Assembly (NCBI GenBank): GCA_047967505.1
Contig: CM106541.1
Length of the DNA stretch: 64,000 nucleotides
Source: Dipteris shenzhenensis
Taxonomy: Eukaryota; Polypodiophyta; Polypodiopsida; Gleicheniales
Strand: one strand, 5' to 3'
Of the stretch, positions 43,796-55,089 are shown piece after piece. The translations under genes and the position numbers were made by a program. The notes under the pieces were generated by a model. That model had not been told where the DNA came from and made no database searches. It worked only from the letters and a program-made list of their open reading frames with translations. The stretch's first letter is position 1. Each line of letters begins with the position of its first letter.

Positions 43796-45059
43796 CACAG
43801 GTGAGAGAGAGAAAGATCTCTCAAAAGCGATGCCGATAACTAGCTCTCCGAAAGTGAAAGGTACAAAATCATCATCTGGGAGGTCAGAGAGGTCCTCCAG
43901 AGCGGAAAAGGAGTTCCGCTGAGCCAATCCTAGGGAGGGGGTACAAAGGATTCCTACCGAAGCAAGGAGAGAATGTAAGACCCCCTTCCCTCTATCCATA
44001 GAAAGAGGCACTTGTACTAAGTCCTGATCAAGAAGTGTTGCGGACGAGGTGCCAACAACCTGGGCTGCTGAGGAAGGTACAGCTTGATCCTGGGGCGGAG
44101 TCGAACAAGGCTCCTGAACACTAGTCTCCTCCCGAGGCTCCAAGGGGGTAGCCTCCGAAGCGGTGGAGGTGTGATCTAAAGTAGAGGGCCTTACCGCGAC
44201 CGGAACCCACCGTGGGCTAAAGGTGGTGCAAGGTGCAGGAGGGACTCAAGTAGCCCTAGGAGGGGAGGGAGCCGAAGTCTGAGGCGGTGCCTGTGGAGCG
44301 GTACGTCCTGCTCTTGCTCTCTGTCGTAAGCTAGTACGAGCTGGTTGCTTTCTGGGCCTCTTTTTCTTCTTTGGGCAATCTCTGGCGAAGTGCCCCAAGG
44401 ATCTGCAAATCCTGCACTGGTCCTGTCGACCTGCAACCTCAAATCTCTGGCGGAAGAAAGACCCATCGGGTCGCTGTAGCATGATGTGGTCATCTGAAAT
44501 ATTAGGGTCTTGGACAATGACCCTAACCCTGGGTACCCCATCCATCCTGACCGCCTCAGCAGCCAAAGAGGGCTCGCCAGGAAGAGGGGGGGATCTCTGC
44601 TACCACACCAAACCTCTCGCCAATAACTGAAAGAAGCGAGTGATAAACTAAGGGGAGACCAGGGAGCCTGATGAAAACAGAAACTCCCTGCTTGTCCTCT
44701 TCAACTGGGTCAAAGCCCAGTTGAAAGGGAAACAAAAAGATCCTCTTGTAGCCTAGAAATAGAAACCCGGCCTGTAGCAGGTCTCTCGTGACATCCGGGA
44801 AATCTAGGTACACCTGAAAGAAACCTCGTCCCAACAAACGAACATCCTTAAGGTGGGGGGCGAGGTCCTGGGGAAGCACCGCAAGCATCCAATCTCTAGC
44901 TTGTGACCTGGAGGGGTGGAAGCCATGGATGCGTGCGAAGAGAGTCGTGGAACACTCATGCTCCAAATCCTTTTGCAACTGCTGCAGCTCGTCTTTTGAG
45001 AAAGTGACGGTTCTCGCGGCTGGTGTGGGAGGTAACAGATTGATTGAATGAGAACCCAT
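43796..45059 (-). pseudogene. LINE-A ORF1 (gag-like, zinc knuckle)
   Basis: Minus-strand start at ATG 45059 (MGSHSINLLPPTPAARTV). Residues 30-165 fit the DUF4283-type domain of plant LINE ORF1 (GRGFFQVYLDFPDVTRDLL, VFIRLPGLPLVYH, IGERFGVVAEI). Next, in another frame, RVRVIVQDPN and a CCHC knuckle CRICRSLGHFARDC, then a basic stretch and an acidic/serine-rich tail. The frame change falls at a G7 string (about 44586-44592). A TGA at about 44246 is a likely C-to-T change of CGA. ORF1 binds element RNA. It resumes at 30283-30170 beyond the copia insertion. Confidence 0.88.
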
Positions 45060-45792
45060 TCGTCAATCGAGGTAGGAAAGGCCGATTCAAACACAAAGAA
45101 GAACTCCGTCCGCTTTCCTGAAGCCCAGGAGACCCCTAAAGGAGAATAGGGTACTCCAGATGAAGGGAGAGGGTGAAAGGAGGGTGGGAGAGAGAGGAAT
45201 GAGCAAGGAGAGGAGTTGTCAGCAAGGAGAGAGGGGGGACAGCAAGAGGAGAGGAGGAAGGGAGAGGAGGGGACGATAGAGGAGAGGAGGAGTGGAGGAG
45301 AGGGGGGGGGGGGGAGCAAAGAAAGAGCGGGGGGGGCGGGGGGGCTGTGCAAGCAGCAGCACGGGGGTAGAGAAGGGGAGAGAGGGAGGGGAGGTGGGGG
45401 GAGGCGGCAGGAGTAGCAGGTAGGGGGGAGGGGAGGGAGGAGGCAGCGCGCAGGGGAGCGCTGCAGCAGCGAGGGAGGGGAATCGGGGGGAGCAATAGGT
45501 GGGGGGGAGGGGAGGGAGGAGAAGCAAGGAGGGGAGGGAGGAGGCGGGGGGAGCAGCAGGTAGGGGGGAGGGGAGGGAGGAGGCAGCATGCGGGGGAGGA
45601 GGCAAAGAGCGGGGGCGGGGAGGGCTGCAGCAGTGAGGGAGGGGAATCGGGGGGGGGAGTCGGGGGGAGCAGTAGGTAGGGGGGAGGGGAGGGAGGAGAA
45701 GCAAGGAGGGGAGGGAGGAGGCAGCAAGGAGGGGAGCAGGAAGAAGGGCAGCAGGAGGAGCGGGGAGCAGCAGCAGCAGCAGCTGGAGTCCA
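45060..45792 (-). repeat. LINE-A 5' UTR with pyrimidine-rich tandem repeats
   Basis: On the plus strand almost pure G/A. A block close to GTAGGGGGGAGGGGAGGGAG recurs at about 45421, 45498 (variant), 45560 and 45675, spaced 60-115 bp. G-runs of 5-13 are frequent (45301-45313 and others), giving strong quadruplex potential on the plus strand and C/T-rich sequence on the LINE sense strand. Long Pro/Leu/Ser frames across it are composition artefacts. Repeated 5'-UTR units are typical of LINE promoters. Confidence 0.8.
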
Positions 45793-45802
45793 ACCAGACA
45801 CT

Positions 45803-47636
45803 TTTTTACACCAAGACCAATCAGAGTCCAGAGCGCCCTTTGCTCTTATGGGAATCGGTATACTATGATGAGACTAGGAGTTCGTGGATCAGGAGGAATG
45901 ACACTGTATATAGATCATGTCTCATTGGGAGGATCTCAGTCGAGAGGCATGACACACGCCAAGTTTCTTTGGATTTGGATCCAACGCATCTCTCGACAGG
46001 AGTGTGCTACTTCCCTCCTAAGACTCACATTTTGCTAGGGATATCCGTGAGAAGGCTGAGACCTTGCCGTACACAGCCCTATATCTACACAAGGACTATT
46101 GCTTGTCAGGTACCCCTCATTGACTTTCGAGATGATTCTATTTTGCTACCTCATATTGATCTACATTAGGCAGATATGGCAAGCCTCGATCACTAAGTAT
46201 GAGCAGAGTACTCTTTCTTGGACATGTGCAAGATACATAACCTCATCATTTATAATGGTATAGGCCGATGGCCTTCCCCAGGTGGGTTGACGTGATTCCC
46301 ACATGGAGGAGGCTCCAGTGTATTTGACTACCTCATGGGATCCCTTGCCTCTACCTCACACATCTTTGACTTCTCTGTTTTCCTGTCATCTCCCAGAGCA
46401 GATCATACTTATATTTTCTGTAGCCTATCCACCCCCCATCACACACCACACACGACACCTTCCACACATGCCACATACCACGACATTCTTTCAAACACGA
46501 TGGAGACTATAAACGAGTATCACCATTTTGCTACCGCCAAGACCAGGAGTTACTAAACATTTTGTCGAGTAGAAGCTCTAAAGACTTCTGCTGGAAGCTT
46601 CTTGAGAGTGTGTACTATTCACCACCGATGGCGTCAAACATGCACAGCCCTGAAGTAACATAATGGACAAGCCAAAGATCATGAGGGATTATGCACTAAA
46701 TACATTGCATATGGACTCAGTGCCCTAGCCCCGATCTTGGATTAAATGAAGTTTGCATTGGTCTTCCTCACACCTCAACCTTAATACCATTGTCCCGATC
46801 CACAAAAGGAAGGAATTCCAGGAGCTCCAAAAACTACAGGCCATCATAATTGAGCATGTCATATCGAACATTTATGCATCCATACTCGACAGACAGGTTA
46901 GCCAATTTGCAGAGCATAAGGGACTCAAAGCTACTAGACAAGCAGGCTTTAGTATTGATCATATGACCCTGGATCACATCCTTATTACTGTGAGGTGTCA
47001 ATAAGGAGGCCAGGGCATGAAAATAAAGGGTTTACTGCTGCTTTGTGGATTTTAGAGAGGTGTTCAACACAATGCCATGGGCCCGTCTCAGATACGGTAA
47101 AGACATTGTTTGGCCAGTCTTAACAATTTATGAGAGGGTACCAGGCAGGGTTTGAAGCACAATTGGGGTCAAACAAGATTGTCCTTTGTCACTAATTTGT
47201 TTGGCCTCTACATAAAGGAGCTTGAGACGTGCATCAAGACACTAGGCGGTGCGGGCTCATCTTTACCTAGATCCTGGGTTTAGATCTTACTTTCCTCTGC
47301 TGCCACTGAGGGTTCATAGTGACAATAGGATGCACTTCAGAACTTTTGTGAGACACATAATTTGAAGGTCAACCCAAGGTTGTGATCTTTAGCATGTCCC
47401 ACACAGTCACGCCCGATTAAGCAGGGGCTATGCCGCACTTGCCAAGCTTGAGTGCTAGTGCTTCCACTCTCATTTCCAGAATCCTAAGACCAAGTATCTT
47501 CTCTGACTCTTTGGTCCATCCAGTTGGTATGTATGCAGCCCTTGTAGGAACTCCAACCTATCAGAGATGGATTGGGCTCGAGTAGAGAGGCTCCGAGCCA
47601 CACCAAATCCTCCTAGCAAAGTTTGGGATTGCCCCC
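45803..47636 (+). mobile_element. LINE family B, copy 5, left part
   Basis: Carries the endonuclease (GVCYFPPKTHI; MCKIHNLIIYNGIGRWPSPG; SVFDYLMGSLA; near 46380 P-x-A-D-H for S-D-H) and the RT (NTIVPIHKRKEF; HVISNIYASILDRQVSQF; LDHILITVRC; broken copies of F-V-D-F-R and G-V-K-Q). Many stops and deletions. It is the only copy that keeps the endonuclease. It was the target of LINE-A (junction at 45803) and of copia 2 (junction at 47636), and resumes at 54716. Its 5' end would lie left of 23710 but was not recognised there. Confidence 0.75.
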
Positions 47637-48483
47637 TATTAAGCCAGGCAATCTCCAACTCTAGAGGACAGGATAATCAAAGGCCAAACTCGCACAAAGG
47701 TCAGATAAAATACAGGTAAAAGGCCACAGGTGAATCTCTGTCAGGACGAAAATCAAAGCCAAAATACTCTGTTAAAACCTCGTCAAAACAAGCACCAGAA
47801 GAGCCCAGAATCGGAGGCCAAAACTGGACAAAATCTGGCTGACCAAAAACTGGCCGACCAGACTGGCCAGGTCGGCCAAAATCTGGCCGACCAGACTAGC
47901 CAGGTTGGCCAGATCTGGGCCGACCAGCTGGTTGACCGACTGGCCCTTCCCTACTTAAAGGGGGGGGGCCTAGGTGCTCATACACAGCTTCTGCTCCTGA
48001 GGTCCCTGCACACCCTGAGCTCCTGCCTCCTTCTTGCCTCCTCTCTGCCTCTCCTTCCTGCCTCCTGGCTGCCTTCTCTCTGCCTCTCCTTCCTGCCTCC
48101 TGGCTGCTCCATCTTCTCCTCCAGATCTGCCCCAACTTCTCCTCCAGATCTGCCCCAACTTCTGCTCCAGATCTGCCCCAACTTCTGCTCCTACTTCTCC
48201 TCCAAATCAGCCACAACTTCTTCTCCATCTACTGTTCTTTTTGCTCCAGATCTGCAGCAAACCTTGCATCAGTTTGCTGTCCCAGATCTGGTTCAGTTCC
48301 AACTTGTGGAGCTAGTGCAGAAGTCCGCTACAGTTGACTGCCCTGGAGGACTGATGTTTGCTCCCTCCAAAGCTTCTCTCTGATACCTTCTCTTGTATTG
48401 AGTTCCTTTGGTGATATATATTTCTTCTTCAGCTATCATTAGTCTTCAGTGTTGTTTTTTGGTCTCCAAGAACTTTCTTTATA
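47637..48483 (+). repeat. Copia 2 5' LTR
   Basis: Starts TATTAAGCC where the 3' LTR has TGTTAAGCC. Ends CTTTATA directly before the primer site, not in the usual CA. It holds a TGGCCGACCA-rich block (47840-47945) and three 23-bp units at 48113-48181. Confidence 0.9.
48113..48181. repeat. Three 23-bp tandem units in the LTR
   Basis: CTTCTCCTCCAGATCTGCCC plus CAA, repeated at 48113, 48136 and 48159 with one substitution. A decayed fourth copy follows. The same array is in the 3' LTR from about 54345. Confidence 0.9.
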
Positions 48484-48495
48484 TGGTATCAGAGC
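48484..48495 (+). promoter_or_regulatory. Primer binding site (tRNA-iMet)
   Basis: TGGTATCAGAGC with no spacer after the LTR. Confidence 0.9.
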
Positions 48496-49296
48496 CAAGG
48501 CGTGCCTATCGACACCTGCGCCTTGACCTGGAAAGCTTGGAAGATAGATCATCAACTGAAGATGTCTTCTCCTTCTTCCCCGAAGCGATCTCAGCCTGAA
48601 TCGACCTCTATTCAACCACCACCCTCGTCATATGTCAAGAGAGAGTCTGCAAGGATCGAAGGTGATGAATACCTCTCCAAACTCTTTAAAGAATTTGCTG
48701 AATTTCACAAATTGGAAGGAACTTGAAGCAGGTACCCGCACACCTCATGCTTCTTCTTCTCCACGTTTTTCTCCGATACGTCAACAAGGACCTCTATTCA
48801 ACTCAGAAGAAGCAGAGCAACATCTCAAGTTCGGTGCCGACGAAGAACAAGTATACCCTGACGAAAGAGGACAGGCCGGCATGAGGACAATGGGTTATTC
48901 GACAATGCCTATCCCACAAGAATCAGTGCAAGGTATGTTGCCCTATTCCCTTGGTGCAACTCCATCTGTTATGCAAGGCATAGGAACGAGTAATCACGAG
49001 GACACAGATCCATACATGCATGTGAACACTCGTAGACGAGAAAGCAAAAATGCGTCAGACAATGAGTTTGCTTTCGGTTCTCATTCTTCCTTCCCTCCCA
49101 TCCCTCTCATATCTTCCGCTGCCATCTTTCCTCCAGTGGCTTCTCATCCTCCATCTTCTCCCATGCCACTGGGCTCCTATAGTTTATTTCCTTCTATCTC
49201 TCCCGCTGCCCCTTTTTCCCCTCTCATGTCATATCCCGCCTCTCATGTTTATCCCTCCCCCTCAGGACCTTCTCCGAATCCTTTTGTTCCTCCCCG
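48496..49296 (+). pseudogene. Copia 2 leader and gag N-terminal region
   Basis: An ATG at 48562 opens MSSPSSPKRSQPESTS but stops at 48726. Other frames continue with Pro/Ser-rich words typical of the variable gag N-terminus. Frameshifts prevent a single product. Confidence 0.55.
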
Positions 49297-51885
49297 ATGG
49301 TGTCGCCTCTCCCACCTTCTCACTCCACTCCTGTCTTGAGTCCTCTCATGCATCCACCGGTTGCTTCTCCCTATCATTCCCTTTCTTCCTCTCACCCGGT
49401 CTCTGCAACAGCCAAACATGCTTTTACTAATATGAGTCGTTTTAACGGGTCTAATTATACCACATGGTCAAATCTAATGCGCCATGTGCTTGATTCTAAA
49501 GACCTATGGGAACTCGTTCAAGGTATTGAACCGCAACCCGATCCTCATGTTTATCCTTATCAGGTAGTTCGCTCGTGGCGACATCGTAATGCCACTGCCA
49601 TTGTCGAAATCATGCAAGGTCTTTTGCCTGAATTTCACTCTCAATTACAGCATTTTGACCTTGCCTCTGAGCAGTGGGCACATCTCACTGACCGCTATGC
49701 AGCCCGAGATCGTACTCGTCGCATCAATCTTGACCACGATCTCCAATAATTCCAGATCACTGCTGACGATGATCTCAAGGTCAAACTGGCAGACTACCGG
49801 CGGTTAGTTGCTGAATTTGCCACAACTGGTCCTCCCAAATCCGAGGATGACCAAGTTACTTTCTTTTTTAACAAACTCCCGCCCAAGTATTTTAGTTTTA
49901 TGCAGCAAATCATTTCTCAACCCTCCCTTCCTACTTTTTATGAGTTCGAATGTCAACTTTTGCATTATGCTCATCTCTACTCTCAGGTCCACCAAAAACA
50001 TAGTATTCCTGCTTCAGAGGGGGCTCTTCTAACCAGTATTCAAAAAGATCAACTCAGCTCCGGGAAGCCCTCTCCCACTCCTAACTCCAATAACTCCTCT
50101 GGTATTAAACCCGCCTGGCACAACCTTTCCAAAAAGAATCAGTTTTGTCAGCATTGCCAGAAAGTTGGGCATGTTGATGACGAATGTTGCTCCAAAGCCA
50201 AAGGCATTATCCCACAGCCCCCCACCACGACTCCTCTGCCACCTCATTGGCGCCCTAGGAGTGGTCCTCCTCCACCTAACGCTCGTCTTTGGAGACCACA
50301 GGGCCATGTCACTAATCGTTTCACCCCATCCCCTCCTTTCATAACTCCCGAAGGCCTGTCTAACTGGTCCACTGGAGATTCTCTAGACTTCACTTCTCAA
50401 GCCTTGATCCATATCACCGAGCTTGACTCCTCCCCATCCATATCTGGATCAGCATTTCATACTCTTCCATGTGACTCTAAAGCCCCTTGGATTGTGGATA
50501 GTGGAGCCACTCATCATATGACCCCTCATCATGATCTCTTCATTTCTCGCCAACTGGCAACAGGGGGAGTCCGTTGTGGCAATAACTCTGTCGCTACTAT
50601 TCGTGGCGTTGGTTCAATCACATTTGATACCGACAAAGGCCCCAATCTTGCTCAATTGGATCAAGTGTTTTATGTCCCCCAATTAGGGGTCAATCTTCTT
50701 TCCGTCCATCAACTTTGCCTTCTTGGTCGCGCGGTGCTGTTTACAAAGATGCATGTCGAAATCATAGATGAGACATCGGGACTCCTTTTAGCTCCGGGCG
50801 AAGCCCAACCTCATGGTCTGTACCTCATAACACAATTTCTTGAGACTCCCTCCAATACCGGCTCTGAGTTTCATCGGCTTCATGGTCTTGCTACCCTGAA
50901 AGATCCAACTGACACAGAACGATTGTGGCATTATCGTCTGGGACATTTGTCCTATGACTCTTTATATGAAATGTCTCGGGATCATCTGGTTAATGGCCTA
51001 CCTAAATTATCGCGAGCCAAAGATATTTGCCGTCCATGCCAACTAGGCAAACAAAGCCGAACTCCTTTTCCTTCTCATTCCACTTCTCGAGCCAGTGAGA
51101 TATTGCGTCTAATCCACCTCGATATTAGTGGCAAATCTCATGTTCCTTCATTGAATGGCTCACAATATTTCTTCTTAATTGTGGATGATTACTCTCGATA
51201 TCAATGGGTATTCTTCATGAAAGAGAAATCTGACACTTTTTCCTTCTTTGCTACTTGGGCTCGATTGGTCATGAATCAAACGGGAAAGCCTATTGGAATT
51301 GCTCATAGTGATAATGGTGGTGAATTCATTTCCCATGAATTCGCTCACTTCCTTCACGAGCATGGTATCCAACGCCATCTTACATCTCCCAATTCGCCCT
51401 CCCAAAATGCTCGTGTCGAACGGAGATAGCGCACAGTCATAAACATGGCACGTTCCATGCTTTTTGCAGCCGAGTTGCCTAAACGTCTCTGGCCAGAAGC
51501 TGTGAATACTTCTGTCTATCTCCTTAATCGTTGCCCTACTCAGCCCATCCCGAACATGACACCTTTTGAGGCCTTCTATGGCTACCGACCCTCTATTTCT
51601 CATATCCACATCTTTGGATGCCGCGCGTACACTCACACTCCCAATGATACTCGCGGTAAACTAAAACCTCGTGCTGAACTTCTACTTCTCGTTGACTACT
51701 CAGCGGAAGCCAAAGCTTATCGCTTATTTGATCCTCGCACAAACAAAGTTTTGGTTCGCCGTGATGTGGTCTTCGATGAAAGATATGTTCTAAAAAATTC
51801 CTCTATTCTCCCTGCTGATGACGTACCTACTCCCATTCCCTCCGAAATCTCTCTCTCCACCCGAAACTTCTTTCTCTCTCCCTGA
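49297..51885 (+). pseudogene. Copia 2 gag, protease and integrase (two stops)
   Basis: One frame broken only by TAA at 49747 and TAG at 51427. Gag: FNGSNYTTWSNLMRHVL, SEQWAHLTDRYAA, FFFNKLPPKYFSFM; zinc knuckle CQHCQKVGHVDDEC (about 50146). Protease PWIVDSGATHHMT (about 50488). GAG-pre-integrase RLWHYRLGHLSYDSL. Integrase core LIHLDISGKS, AHSDNGGEF and NARVERR give the D, D and E. Then LLNRCPTQPIPNMTPFEAFYG and the F-G-C-R-A-Y block. The frame is lost near 51880 in a duplicated ctttctctcc string. The product would have been the gag-pol polyprotein that builds the particle and integrates the cDNA. Confidence 0.9.
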
Positions 51886-51943
51886 AACTGCTTTCTCTCC
51901 ACCCATTGCTTCTCCCATTCCTTGATCCTCTTCTCACGACCAG

Positions 51944-52860
51944 TTGCCACGCTGGTATCGACAAACTATGAAGGATTCCGAGATTGTTCCCTTAGAACTT
52001 TCTCCTCCCGGTCCTCGACGCTCTACTCGGACAGCTTCTTCCACTACCACTGCCTCCATTTTTACCGTAGCCTATATCATACATTCTGAACCTGCCACTT
52101 GGCAGGAGGCAGTTCAACATCTTGAGTGGCATCGTGCCATGGAACATGAGCTTGAGAGCATTGATCGCAATGAGACCTGGATTTTGGTCGATCGACCCAG
52201 TCACAAAAAGGTCATAGGAACCAAGTGGATCTTCCGAACAAAACTCAAAGCAGATGGAACACTGGACAAGTACAAAGCTCGCAGGATTTCGCCAAAAACA
52301 TGGTATCGATTATGAGGAAACCTTTGCACCTACTGCTCGATTAACATCCTTTTGCCTTCTTCTCGCCCTAGCCGCTCATCACAGCTGGTCTATCTATCAG
52401 TTGGATGTCAAGAGTGCCTTTCTCAATGGCTACCTCGATGAGGAAGTCTATGTGGCTCCCCCACCAGGTTTTTCTCCTCCTGGCCATGAAAATAAGGTAT
52501 TCCGTCTCAGCAAAGCTCTTTATGGGCTTAAACAAGCACCTCGGTCCTGGTTCCACCGAATAGACACCTTTCATCAAAACTAATGGGTTTCATTCCACTC
52601 CTTTTGATCCGAATTTATATATACATCAATCTTCAGAGGGGGTCTGCTTTATCTTACTTTACGTAGATGATCTTTTGCTTTTGGGCTCTACAACCACCAC
52701 ACTTCAATTCATTAAAACTCAACTCAGCACCACATTCGAGATGACCGATCTCGGTCTTCTCTCCTATTTCTTGGGCATGGAAGCTGTTCAGCATTCTGGT
52801 GGTATCTTTGTTTCTCAACAGAAATATGCTCTTCAACTCCTTGATTAGATCATTCCCCAC
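51944..52860 (+). pseudogene. Copia 2 reverse transcriptase
   Basis: In successive frames: WQEAVQHLEWHRAMEHELES, KWIFRTKLKADGTLDKYKA, FAPTARLTSFCLLLALAA, QLDVKSAFLNGYLDEEVYV, KALYGLKQAPRSW and YVDDLLLLGS (52660-52689, both catalytic Asp present), then LSYFLGMEAVQ. Frame changes near 52280 and 52575 and a stop near 52845 disable it. Confidence 0.88.
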
Positions 52861-53570
52861 GAGCCTAAGCTAGCTGCCACTCCCTTGAATCTCACAGTCA
52901 AGCTCTCAAAAGACTTGGAGTCAAGCTGCTCTGGCTCATTCACACTCGTTCGGATCTTTCTTACTCAGTTTCCATTCTCAGTCAGTACTTTAATGAACCC
53001 AAGCACACTCATTGGCATGCATGTATTCGTATCTTGCAGTTCATACCTGGTACTTACTCTTATGGTTTACATTTCAAACAAGGACTAACACTACAGGGAT
53101 ACACTGATTCCGACTGGGCTGGCGACCCGGACAATCGCCATTCTCATGGCGGCTACATTTTCTCGTTCGGCTCGGCACCTGTTTCTTGGTCCAGCCATAA
53201 ACAAGAAACTGTTGCTGGATCTTCTACTAAGGCTGAATACCGGGCCTTGTATGATTGTACCACAGAGGCCATATATCTCCGGCAGTTTCTGGCAGAGCTA
53301 TACTTTCCTTGTACTGAACCAACAATCCTCTACGTCGACAACAAAAGTGCCATCGCTCTCGCCGGCAATCCCATTTTTTCCAACCGCACCAAACATGTTG
53401 GCGTACACTTTCATTTTACTCGCAAGCAAGTGGAATTGGGTACTATTCGATTGGTATATGTTCCAGCTGCCAATAATCATGCTGACATTCTTACCAAGCC
53501 GGTTAACCGACCTATTCTCGAGCATCTTAGCCCACAGCTTGGGATTGGTGTACCGCCTCCTTCTCCTTAG
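52861..53570 (+). pseudogene. Copia 2 RNase H
   Basis: From about 53034 one frame reads LQGYTDSDWAGDPDNRHS (D-S-D-W-A-G), SWSSHKQETVAGSSTKAEYR (K-Q-x-x-V-x-x-S-S-T-E/K-A-E-Y), ILYVDNKSAIALA and HVGVHFHFTRKQV, ending ADILTKPV and a stop at 53570. The usual E of S-S-T-E-A-E-Y is K here. Upstream 150 bp are in other frames. Confidence 0.88.
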
Positions 53571-53852
53571 CAATATTTGTGTACTTGTGCTAAGGAAGTG
53601 AACATATCCCCTGCAAGGGCACTCCTTAAGTACCTCTTTTTTGTACTTTCTGATTGTACCATCACTACTGGGCATTTAGTGAAGATGAAAACCTACTTTG
53701 TAGGCATCTCCATCTAAATGAAAACCCTCTTGTTTTTATTTTTATTTTATTTTTTTTAAAAGGCTGATGAAGAAGATAGATCACCCCTGGAACTATTTCA
53801 CCCCTGGAACAACTCTTTACTTCTCCCTTCTACATTGGACATTGAGAGGGGG
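53571..53852 (+). other. Copia 2 3' untranslated part and purine tract
   Basis: Includes an A/T-rich stretch (53730-53760) and ends GAGAGGGGG (53844-53852), the polypurine tract next to the 3' LTR. Confidence 0.8.
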
Positions 53853-54715
53853 TGTTAAGCCAGGCAATCTCCAACTCTAGAGGACAGGATAATCAAAGGC
53901 CAAACTCGCACAAAGGTCAGATAAAATACAAGTAAAAGGCCACAGGTGAATCTCTGTCAGGACGAAAATCAAAGCCAAATTACTCTGTTAAAACCTCGTC
54001 AAAACAAGCACCAGAAGAGCCCAGAATCGGAGGCCAAAACTGGCCAAAATCTGGCCGACCAAAAACTGGCCGACCAGACTGGCCACGTCGGCCAAAATCT
54101 GGCCGACCAGACTGGCCAGGTCGGCCAGATCTGGGCCGACCAGCTGGCCGACCAGCTGGTTGACCGACTGGCCCTTCCCTACTTAAAGGGGGGGGGGGGG
54201 CCTAGGTGCTTATACACAGCTTCTGCTCCTGAGGTCCCTGCACACCCTAAGCTCCTGCCTCCTGGCTGCCTCCTCTCTGCCTCTCCTTCCTGCCTCCTGG
54301 CTGCCTTCTCTCTGCCTCTCCTTCCTGCCTCCTGGCTGCTCCATCTTCTCCTCCAGATCTGCCCCAACTTCTCCTCCAGATCTGCCCCAACTTCTGCTCC
54401 AGATCTGCCCCAACTTCTGCTCCTACTTCTCCTCCAAATCAGCCACAACTTCTTCTCCATCTACTGTTCTTTTTGCTCCAGATCTGCAGCAAACCTTGCA
54501 TCAGTTTGCTGTCCCAGATCTGGTTCAGTTCCAACTTGTCGAGCTAGTGCAGAAGTCCGCTACAGTTGGCTGCCCTGGAGGACTGATGTTTGCTCCCTCC
54601 AAAGCTTCTCTCTGATACCTTCTCTTGTATTGAGTTCCTTTGGTGATATATATTTCTTCTTCAGCTATCATTAGTCTTCAGTGTTGTTTTTTTGTCTCCA
54701 AGAACTTTCTTTATA
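53853..54715 (+). repeat. Copia 2 3' LTR
   Basis: TGTTAAGCC...TTCTTTATA. Relative to the 5' LTR it has an extra 12-bp unit in the ggccgaccagct array (about 54142) and a longer G-run (54188-54199). Confidence 0.92.
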
Positions 54716-54860
54716 CCCCCCTCTAGCTTGACTCAGCGTTCGCCATGATCGCATACCTCTAGAGATTTTGGTTCCATGACCTCAGGTGACCTCAAGGGTA
54801 ACATGGTTGGCCGTATCTGGCTCCATGACATTAAACATTATGGATCCTCGAAGTCAGAGG
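54716..54860 (+). pseudogene. LINE family B, copy 5, right part
   Basis: Resumes the homology cut at 47636: it reads PL-stop-LDSAFAMIAYL, equivalent to S-P-L-Q-L-D-A-A-F-x-x-I-T-Y-L in copy 4. The match fades after about 54780, so the right end of the element is uncertain. Confidence 0.65.
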
Positions 54861-55089
54861 CAGTTCCAACCTACAGGGGAGTGTTCCTACCTTACCAATT
54901 ACTTTGAAGCGACCATAGACCTATGAGCAAGTTTGTGTTGGTGTTTCCTCTCAAAGAGGCATACCTGTACCTACGTAATCTGAGCTAGACCCAGTCCCCT
55001 GGACCTGCCCTTAAGCTCCATTCCCCTCCTATTTTGATAAGCATAGAATTACATTCTTGCTTGGGCTCTTATCATGTTATCCTTTGCAA
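54861..55089. other. Unassigned DNA
   Basis: No motif supported. Lies between the LINE-B remnant and the minus-strand gypsy integrase remnant. Confidence 0.3.

Larger units (their letters stand above)
23720..45792 (-). mobile_element. LINE family A, copy 1 (full-length, interrupted)
   Basis: A complete L1-type LINE on the minus strand. The 3' end is a poly-A tail (T13 at 23721-23733 on the plus strand) and the 5' end is at 45792. The 10-bp sequence accagacact flanks it at 23710-23719 and 45793-45802, the length range of LINE target duplications. It has a pyrimidine-rich 5' UTR, ORF1 (gag-like) and ORF2 (endonuclease, RT, zf-RVT). Two later insertions split it: a copia element (30284-43790) and a family-B LINE (27138-28992). 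Its own length is about 6.7 kb, normal for plant L1. A few stops, indels and a 162-bp duplication disable it. Confidence 0.85.
47637..54715 (+). mobile_element. Copia element 2 (complete, decayed)
   Basis: LTRs at 47637-48483 (847 bp) and 53853-54715 (863 bp), target duplication ccccc at 47632-47636 and 54716-54720, tRNA-iMet primer site right after the 5' LTR, and gag-PR-IN-RT-RNase H in copia order. LTR differences number about 14 plus small indels (about 1.7 %). All catalytic motifs can be read, but stops and frameshifts break the polyprotein in several places. LTRs are long for copia and full of short repeats. It sits inside the Q-L-D-A-A-F region of LINE-B copy 5. Confidence 0.93.

Noticed and set aside
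45136-45801. Long Pro/Leu/Ser-rich minus-strand reading frames (up to 329 codons)
   Set aside because: They arise from the C/T-rich repeats of the LINE 5' UTR, exist in several frames at once and match no domain.
47896-48228. Minus-strand frames with repeated IWRRSWGRSGAE-like words
   Set aside because: Antisense translation of the LTR 23-bp repeats. The same frames appear in the other LTR.
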